Positions 57,587 to 64,000 of a stretch of DNA of 64,000 nt are shown one piece after another (within the stretch, counting starts at the first letter, position 1; the number at the start of each line of letters is the position of its first letter). The translations under genes and the position numbers were made by a program. Location: contig NC_066854.1 in the NCBI RefSeq assembly GCF_001640805.2, positions 10,535,775-10,599,774 of the forward strand, read 5' to 3'. The stretch comes from Lates calcarifer (Eukaryota > Chordata > Actinopteri > Centropomidae). Below the pieces are notes generated by a model. That model saw nothing but the letters and a program-made list of their open reading frames with translations. It was not told the DNA's origin and did no database searches.

Positions 57587-58620
57587 ATATTATCGATTTC
57601 AATAATCCTTTAAATGTGGGTGGGGGCATTATTGTCCTGAAAGACAATATAATGCGACAGGCTGTTGTAATTGCAGTTGATAATGAACCTCAGGGAAGCA
57701 CAGTAAGCTTTGTGGAACACACTGGCAGAGAGATGCAAGACAGTAGAGGACATGAGACTATTAGACGACACTACTATTATATTAGGCAACAACAGACTAG
57801 ATGACAGTACTATTATATTAGACGACTACAACAGCAGCAGCCGAACTGACTAGACTAGACTACTGGATGACTACTATATTAAATGACACTACAACAACAG
57901 ATTAGATGACGCTACTATATTAGACTACTACTACAACATTAGATGAGACTACTGGATGACAGTACTATATTAGACTACTATTATATTAGACTACTTCAGC
58001 AACAACAACACCACAACAGACTAGACAAGACTACTAGATAATAGTACTATATTAAATGACAGTACTACAACTACAACAGACTAGATGACAATACTATGGT
58101 AAACACCACTACTATATTAGACTACTACTACATCAACAACAACAGCAGAACAGACTAGACAAGACTACTAGATAATAGTACTATATTAAATGACACTACT
58201 ACTATATCAAACCAAAACATGCAGTATTAATGATGGGAAATATGAATGCGTACCACTTTATAGAATCTTTATATTTCATCCAGGTTCAGATTTCCACTGA
58301 GGCTGAAATACTGTTAACATGAAGTTCATACTCAACATAACAGCATTACATTCATACATATACAGCCAGAGTGTTCCAGGCAGATCATCATTCACAGAGA
58401 GTAACAGCTCATTTTCAGACATGTGACCCACGTGTTGACTGTAATCCAAGTATCTGAAATATCATCACATATTTTCCGTGTCCTTACAGCTCATATTACA
58501 GATTAAGAATCCAGAGAACGTGTGACCAGTCTCCCTGGCTTTGTTGACAGCTGCGGTTTTACTGCGGTGTCGTTACAGTCTCTTTAAATTCCTCGTAAAC
58601 TGACAGAATTAACGTGCGCT
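57587..58620. mobile_element. inverted-repeat element, copy 2, with internal repeat insert
   Basis: The left part (57587-57695) matches 41570-41665, including GACAATATAATGCGACAGGC. Parts at 58213-58300 and 58338-58374 and, reversed, 58535-58612 match other pieces of the element at 41634-41990. Between them lies the low-complexity block 57745-58205. The pieces are therefore rearranged relative to copy 1. Confidence 0.6.
57745..58205. repeat. degenerate minisatellite of ACTATATTAGAC/AGACTAGATGAC words
   Basis: About 460 bases made almost entirely of words like ACTACTATATTAGAC, AACAACAGACTAGATGAC and GACTACTAGATAATAGTACT. No fixed period is obvious by eye. It sits inside the second copy of the inverted-repeat element. 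Confidence 0.85.
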
Positions 58621-59156
58621 CTTCATCTGAGAATTAAGTCAACACTGACTCAATTTACCGACATCTTCACCACCATAATTTCAGTCATAGTCACCACAAA
58701 CAAATGGTGAGGGGATCAATGAATGGCTATAGATAGATTAATACCACAAAGCTACAAAGACACACAAACGCCAAAGAGGAAAAAAACGAAATTGCAAAAT
58801 GACCACAATGCCACACTTAAAACCGCTAGACCCGCAACTGGAAAAAACATGACGACGATAATCCACCATAAACTGACTTAAAATGACCAAGCTGGAGCTA
58901 CAAACTACAAAGAAGCAGTCAAATGCTATGGTAGGCTAATGGTATGCTAGTAATGGTACAGAGATGCAAACAGTTGTAAACAAACAGACTAATAAACAGT
59001 TGACAACAACGTAGCAGGGACGCCACAATTACACTTCAACCCAAACAAACAAAAAAGACGCCAAAAAGGGAACACTGCCAAAAAACATCCTTAAACGATA
59101 AGGCTAATGCTAACGCTCTACGTTTATGCTAACGTTAATGTTAACGCTTGCTATTA

Positions 59157-59324
59157 GTGAGATTGGACGCTGAGCACACCTGCGGCGGCGGCGAGGTGAG
59201 GCTAATGCTAATGCTAACACCCAGGTGTTAGCATTCGGCTAATGCTAACACGAGGTGAGGCTAATGCTAATACTAACACCCTCACCTCGCCGCCGCCGCA
59301 GGTGTGTTCAGCGTCCAATCTCAC
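59157..59324. repeat. GC-rich palindrome with 45-bp arms
   Basis: Arms 59157-59201 and 59280-59324 are reverse complements with one mismatch, including a (CGG)4/(CCG)4-type core and CCAAT/ATTGG. The 78-base loop itself holds an 11-bp palindrome, 59211-59221 with 59224-59234. The arms contain GAG|GTGAGG and its complement, which read like splice donors on each strand. Confidence 0.92.
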
Positions 59325-59560
59325 CTGTGTTCGACAAAAAACAGCTCCAGAGTTTGTTTTAGCATCTTACCTGTGTTCGACAAAAATTTTAAGCATTCGG
59401 ACCTCGGTAACGACGTTCCCTCGCACTACTGGCAAACAGAGGCAATGATTCGAACAAGGGTCATATCTGATTCGCCTCTCTGAACAGCTCCTCCCAGAAG
59501 CTCGTGACCAATGACGAGCCACGTCGTGACCAATGACGACATACGTCAGCTAACAGGAAG
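59325..59560 (-). promoter_or_regulatory. possible minus-strand promoter and first exon
   Basis: CpG-rich. A tandem pair of CGTGACCAATGACGA (59503-59517 and 59525-59539) gives two CCAAT boxes, 22 bases apart, with CRE-like TGACG next to each. On the minus strand, downstream sequence ends at GTCGAACACAG|GTAAGA (59371/59370). A duplicate GTCGAACACAG|GTGAGA lies at 59325/59324. The layout mirrors the CCAAT/CRE/first-exon arrangement at 41150-41399. Transcription is inferred. Confidence 0.4.
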
Positions 59561-60885
59561 GTGCTCTACTATTATTGCGAATCTGAGACTTCAGTAAACC
59601 CATTTTAAGCATCAAAACACTTTAGGACACGAGTAAAGGTGCGTTTTCACAAAACGTTAAATATCGAACTCCATTTTTTTAAATTATAAAACACTTGGCA
59701 GCATCAGACCCCCAAGGGTTAATGATAAACTGTGCAATATATCCTCGAGGTTAGAACCCATATATACATAAAGAGAGATTAAAAATCTATCACATGTACC
59801 CCAACGGACTCATATATTGTGGAGAGGTAGGGGGACTTGGAATGCCAAGCTCAGCATTTTCTTAAGTCATTATGCATAAATAGTGTGTGATATAGCCAAT
59901 ATATATTTTCCCTATATTTTGAACACCTTAACTAACAATAAAAACTGAAAAACAGTGACAGTGACTCATTTACTCTAACAAAAAACAAAGCAATCCCAAG
60001 TAATCAGTAGTCAAACAAATAAATTACAGTACTGACAAGCTGACGAAAACCGCTCAAAGAATTCATATTTAGTACAAACAAAACAAATCTGTGACAGCAA
60101 CTGGTCAAAAGAAAAGTATCAAACAATGGTTCCTTTGCCAAATTGTGGGCCAAATATTTTTTTCTGTTCTGGACACAGTATGAAATTGGATAAAATATCC
60201 AAAAAGATTTTGAGACAAAGGATGCTGTTGTTGAAAGCTGCATTTTCCAAATAACATAAAAGATCAACAATAACTTAATAACTGTATGATGACCCCTAAC
60301 ACGTAACCCAAATGCATGTTACGATAACTGTGAGTAAATGCATTATACAATTAAACCAATATGATCATATGTGCCCAGTGTACAGTTTATAACTGTAAAG
60401 CAAAAGATGAATGAAGAGTGAATACGATTCTGCAACATAAAGCCTCATTGTTCCAGGAATTATTCCAGTAAAGCCATGATCACTGATATATTATGTATGT
60501 ATGGATATAACAGTAAATGCACAATGTAAACATACAAGGATTATGACAACTGACATATTTGGTAGTGTTTTTGACCTCTGCTCTCCACAGCAACATCACA
60601 GCCAGCAACCAGATGGGTTATCACAATATTTCTATGCAAACTGCGCTCATTGTTTTATAACTGCTTTCTGATACTCCACCCGTGTGTGTAGAAACAGATG
60701 TGATGCATATAATGCAAAAACTAATTCAATGAAGTATGTTGATGCTACCAAAACATTTTTTTAAAAGATATTCTGCCACCACTCATTGTAAACCTTTATA
60801 CTTGACCTATATTGTACCTTTGCATTCTCTGATCAATATGGTGAAATTTACCATCGTATCTCACTGCTATCACCTTTATATGTTC
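59561..60885. other. unannotated interval
   Basis: About 1.3 kb of AT-rich sequence with no recognised gene, repeat family or regulatory pattern. Confidence 0.5.
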
Positions 60886-61255
60886 TTACATCAGGTACAG
60901 TAAGTATCCAGAAAACGTTGAGTGGACATATTGACCAGCATAAAGTCCTGCAGCCTGGTCTGACGGCAGCTGTATGTGTACAGTGTCTCTGTGTCGTAAT
61001 GGGAGTACAGCGCTCCCTGAAGCCTGATCCAGCAAGCCCTTTTTGAACTCATCGTAAGTGTACATCACTGGCTCATTGTTCTTCATCAGTGCCACCCACA
61101 CATTACCTCCTTTGCAGTGGACATGGTAGCAAAGTAATAGATCACCTGGTATGGTACAGGTGAAAATACCAGTTTGGGGATTGTAGTCTTGATTGCCGTT
61201 GTGCAGGAGTTTGTCGAAGATGACCGGAGAGCTGACAGGAGGGAACGGATTTGTT
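60886..61255 (-). pseudogene. collagen VIII-type C1q domain fragment
   Basis: Minus-strand reading gives [32 protein letters not shown] and [20 protein letters not shown], then [20 protein letters not shown] and [20 protein letters not shown], then TAA at 60886-60888. This is the C1q/NC1 domain that ends short-chain collagens, closest in memory to collagen VIII alpha chains (col8a1/col8a2). The intact domain assembles trimers in extracellular matrix. At about 61126-61145 the residues after TIPG read DLLLC where the family has V/I-YYF-A. A +1 and a -1 slip a few bases apart explain this. No Gly-X-Y repeats lie upstream, and only 120 or so residues remain, so I call it a truncated pseudogene. 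Confidence 0.82.
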
Positions 61256-61311
61256 GAGCTTAGCTGGTGAATTGAGGCTAAAAGCCTAAAAACCCAAACC
61301 TCTGGCTAAAA

Positions 61312-61385
61312 ATGTCACAGTAGAGTAAGGCGTCAAAAACCGTCAGTGAATGTCATAGTATAGTAAGCTGTGAAAAACTGTCAGT
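61312..61385. repeat. distant scrap of the large satellite family
   Basis: TCACAGTAGAGTAAGGCGTC, then TGTCATAGTATAGTAAGCTG match the array at 50425-54660, over 6 kb away, on the same strand. About two units only. Confidence 0.8.
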
Positions 61386-61489
61386 ATAACTTTTTAATAT
61401 CACAAAAGTGATCTTGTAATGCAGAAATGCCAAATCTTCTCTACTTGCAAATAAAATGTAAAATTGAGGTTGAAAACCCTAACCTCTGG

Positions 61490-61665
61490 CTAATAATATT
61501 CACTTTGATACAATATTAAATACAGCAGCAGAATATTCTTTAGAAGTATTTATTTGAGTAACATAATCCTTTATCAGTCACAACAACAACAATAGAAAAG
61601 GGCATCATATATACAAGACTGTGTACACAGTGATAGATTGGATTTGAGTACTGATATTGCACAGT
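61490..61665. repeat. local repeat R, copy 3
   Basis: Same orientation and words as at 42690-42900 (GGCTAATAATATTCACTTTG, ATATTCTTTAGAAGTATTTA, AGTGATAGATTGGATTTGA). It is closer to that copy than to 43735-43852. Confidence 0.85.
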
Positions 61666-61866
61666 TTGAAATAAGAAGTGAGATATAAGTCAAAGTAATC
61701 TGTTACTAGATGTAGTTTGAAACAGTAAAAGTTAAATGTAACTTTAGAAGTAATATGTAAAAAGAAAAATAGTACGTAATGGTAGAAGTAATAGTAAACC
61801 AAAATAGAAATAAAAGTTAAAAAAGTATAGTCAGGAGTCACTCAATGTAACAGTACAGTAAAGTGT

Positions 61867-62232
61867 GTCACAGCCTGGCTCAACAACTGTGACAAGAGAG
61901 GGAGATGGCACGAGTTGGCAGGTTAAAAACAGGAATTTATTTTTACAAAAGGTAAATTAATCAACTTAACCAAACACATGGACAACCAAACTAACGAAAA
62001 GAAAACGGCAGCTGCCACCACGATCGGCCGGGACCAGGAACCATCCTCCCAGCCCCCCATCGGACTCCAGACTGGGGGTTAATATAAGAAGGAGCACACA
62101 CTGGGCCCAGGTGTGGCTCAATCAGCTGATGACCCTCCACCATGACCCAACACCTGCAGCAAGAAAGAAATAGAAGGAAAACACAACAGGGACACCTAGT
62201 ATCCAGGTGGAGGAGTCGTCACAAGTGTCACA
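61867..62232 (-). mobile_element. solo-LTR-like element in satellite remnants
   Basis: About 365 bases. On the minus strand it begins near TGTGACGACTCC, has a TATA-like CTTATATTAACC in the middle and AATAAATTCCTG further on, and ends GAGCCAGGCTGTGACA. This is the TG...CA layout with internal TATA and poly(A) signals expected of a Gypsy-type LTR. TGTCACA words at both edges may be a target duplication. Satellite words (GTAACAGTACAGTAAAG on the left, AACTGTCAGTATAGTCATGG on the right) flank it. No internal retroelement coding region is attached. Confidence 0.55.
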
Positions 62233-62252
62233 AACTGTCAGTATAGTCATGG

Positions 62253-62452
62253 GTCTAATATGTAAAAAACTATTTGGACTTACAGATGAGTTTGTGTGAT
62301 CAATGTGTGTTGTTGTCTGTGCAGGAGGAGAAGACGACAGCAGTTGAAGACCTGAAGTGGATGAAAGAATGAAGCTGTTAATGAAATAAAAGAGCTCCAC
62401 CATCTAACTGCTGTAAACTGTGTTGCTTTCCTGTTGTTCAAGTGAAAACACT
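62253..62452 (-). repeat. 200-bp inverted repeat arm, right
   Basis: Reverse complement of 40418-40617, two mismatches seen over 200 bases. It holds the counterpart of the candidate exon (62284-62351, minus strand) with both splice sites kept. The ATG-bearing exon found beside the left arm is not present here. Confidence 0.9.
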
Positions 62453-64000
62453 TAGTTACAACAGTACTGTTAAGTATTTGTGCAAATATTTGTGCAGAAG
62501 AGTTCAGCAGTGCAGTTCTGGTAGCCTGGTATACTCCTGTATACACTATAGTAAACATATATAGTTGTGCTGTAAATAGAGTAGATGTCAGAGTGAATAA
62601 CTATAGCTTACATACCACACAGAAACTATAATAACACTGCGTTAGCATCATAATGCAGTGTCCAGTGAGGGACACCATGCAGGTGAATTACTGTAAAATG
62701 CTTGTTACAGTGTTCTTGTCCTTATGGAAAAGTCATAATAGCCCAGAGCTCTGAGGGATGTAGATAGTTGGGGTGTAGTCCTAACACTCTTGGGTGCATG
62801 TGATAGGGAAATGAATTGTATTTGTGTATATGATTATGAAAATGGTGGTGGTGTTGGGGGGAGGGGGTTGTTGACCGGCAGGTAGCTTGTGGAGTTAAAC
62901 CTGTCAGCCGTGTGGGGAGATAGCTAGAAGGCTGCAAGGACTTAATGTATGAGATTATCAGCCTGTGGAATAGCAGAACTGTGCAGCCAATTAAATGAAC
63001 AGTGAGTAGACATGTTTTTGCGGAAGTCACCTATTATTAAACTGGACTCAGTCTTTCATTCTGCAGAGATGAAACAACTGGTAACACATCACAATTGTAA
63101 GAGTATGAAAATGTTAGTTAGCTTCTGGAGAGTGACAGGAAGTTGCAGGCGCTCAGAACAAACGTATAAGTGTGCTTTACGAGCTGCTTAACCCTGCATC
63201 CTCCACCTACATGCTGAAAATTAAATTAAATGTCACTCTGCAAAATTATCACCAGAACAAATGAAGTGAAGTACACACTTGTTTCTGTCTGCCAGGCGAT
63301 ATGTCTCCCTGTGACTGACCTTTATAACATACTTCTCGCGGAGTGTCTTGATTGTGATTATGTTATTCTACTTAATGCTGCGATTCGCTCTCCTCAGGTG
63401 GGAGTAAGATGATGATAATATCAGCTTTAATTAAACAAAATGGCAAAGGGCTTAATTATTTGTCCACAGCAGAATTTTTACAGAATGTCACCCTGTATTT
63501 ATCTGAACAGTCACGGATGTGTGTTGGTATCCCTAACTGTCATCAGCGCTTGTTGAAGAATGGTTGTCCTGTTGTCTCTAAGGCAACACACATTGACCTT
63601 AGAGACATTTTCAAGGAGGGAAAAATAGAATAGAGACAGAATAAGAAGGCAGCACATGTAACAGGCAGTTAAACATCGTGGTGAGTGTGCACTGAAGGGA
63701 AACTCTGCTCTGACATTTCAGCACTGTCAGTCACTTATAGCGCAGCAATATAGGGCATACTGTTATGAATGATTCATGTAGTGAAACGCTTTAAAAAATA
63801 CAGAGGCAAGGAGTGTAAAGACACAAGAGAAGGGGTTCTGCAAAGAGCGATATCTGCTAAATGTTTGGTGCACCCGGGAGCATCTCACACACCATCTGGC
63901 AATTGTGACTTTTTCCAGATTCTCTGACACAGACAAAAAGAGATGAGTTTATGTCCTTCCTGCATCACTCACCTCCCATAGTGTCAGTTTATTGCATGGA
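62453..64000. other. unannotated right end
   Basis: About 1.5 kb with no recognised gene. It includes a G-rich run near 62850-62870 (GGTGGTGGTGTTGGGGGGAG). Short open frames near 62722-63030 and 63230-63633 have no recognisable domain. Confidence 0.45.

Overview
The window looks like vertebrate nuclear DNA, most likely from a spiny-rayed (percomorph-type) teleost. It has long introns and long AT-rich intergenic stretches, and only one gene that is clearly functional. It also carries a typical fish repeat load: short TTAA-ended inverted-repeat elements, L2/CR1/Rex-like LINE fragments, a BEL/Pao retrotransposon and minisatellites. There are no bacterial features, no CRISPR array and no tRNA or rRNA gene that I can support. 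Most of the short open frames in the window are chance frames or lie inside repeats.

Region 1 (about 1-18,900) is the 3' half of a plus-strand class A GPCR gene, the cholecystokinin B/gastrin receptor (cckbr). Three coding exons were found: 8508-8769, 15112-15239 and 17314-17891. Their splice phases match (1, 2, 1) and together they encode TM3 to the C-terminus. The exons for the N-terminus, TM1 and TM2 were not found and should lie upstream of base 1. Bases 1-8507 are then an intron. A 3' UTR follows the stop codon.

Region 2 (about 18,900-39,800) is a gene-poor interval with scattered old repeats. I find no convincing gene in it.

Region 3 (about 39,800-62,500) is a rearranged, repeat-dense block. 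It has a CpG-rich, CCAAT/CRE-bearing promoter-like segment with an apparent first exon near 41.2 kb. It also has a family of short exon-like cassettes with matching splice sites, three diverged copies of a 120-140 bp repeat, and an inverted-repeat element. Its core is about 10 kb of minisatellite: a 57-bp array at 44.8-45.67 kb, and a larger array of 38-48 bp units at 50.43-54.66 kb that has a 1.67-kb higher-order repeat. LINE reverse-transcriptase fragments and a decayed BEL/Pao element are nested in this satellite. Past it lie a second exon cassette in reverse orientation, a second copy of the inverted-repeat element, and a GC-rich cruciform-prone palindrome beside a possible minus-strand promoter at 59.2-59.55 kb. 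Then come a collagen VIII-type C1q-domain fragment, a solo-LTR-like element set in satellite scraps, and a 200-bp segment that is 99% identical, in inverted orientation, to one at 40.4 kb.

The block from 39.8 to 62.5 kb is the unusual part. Its repeats, exon-like cassettes and inverted arms suggest a recently rearranged locus that may make spliced noncoding transcripts. Whether it is transcribed cannot be told from the sequence alone.
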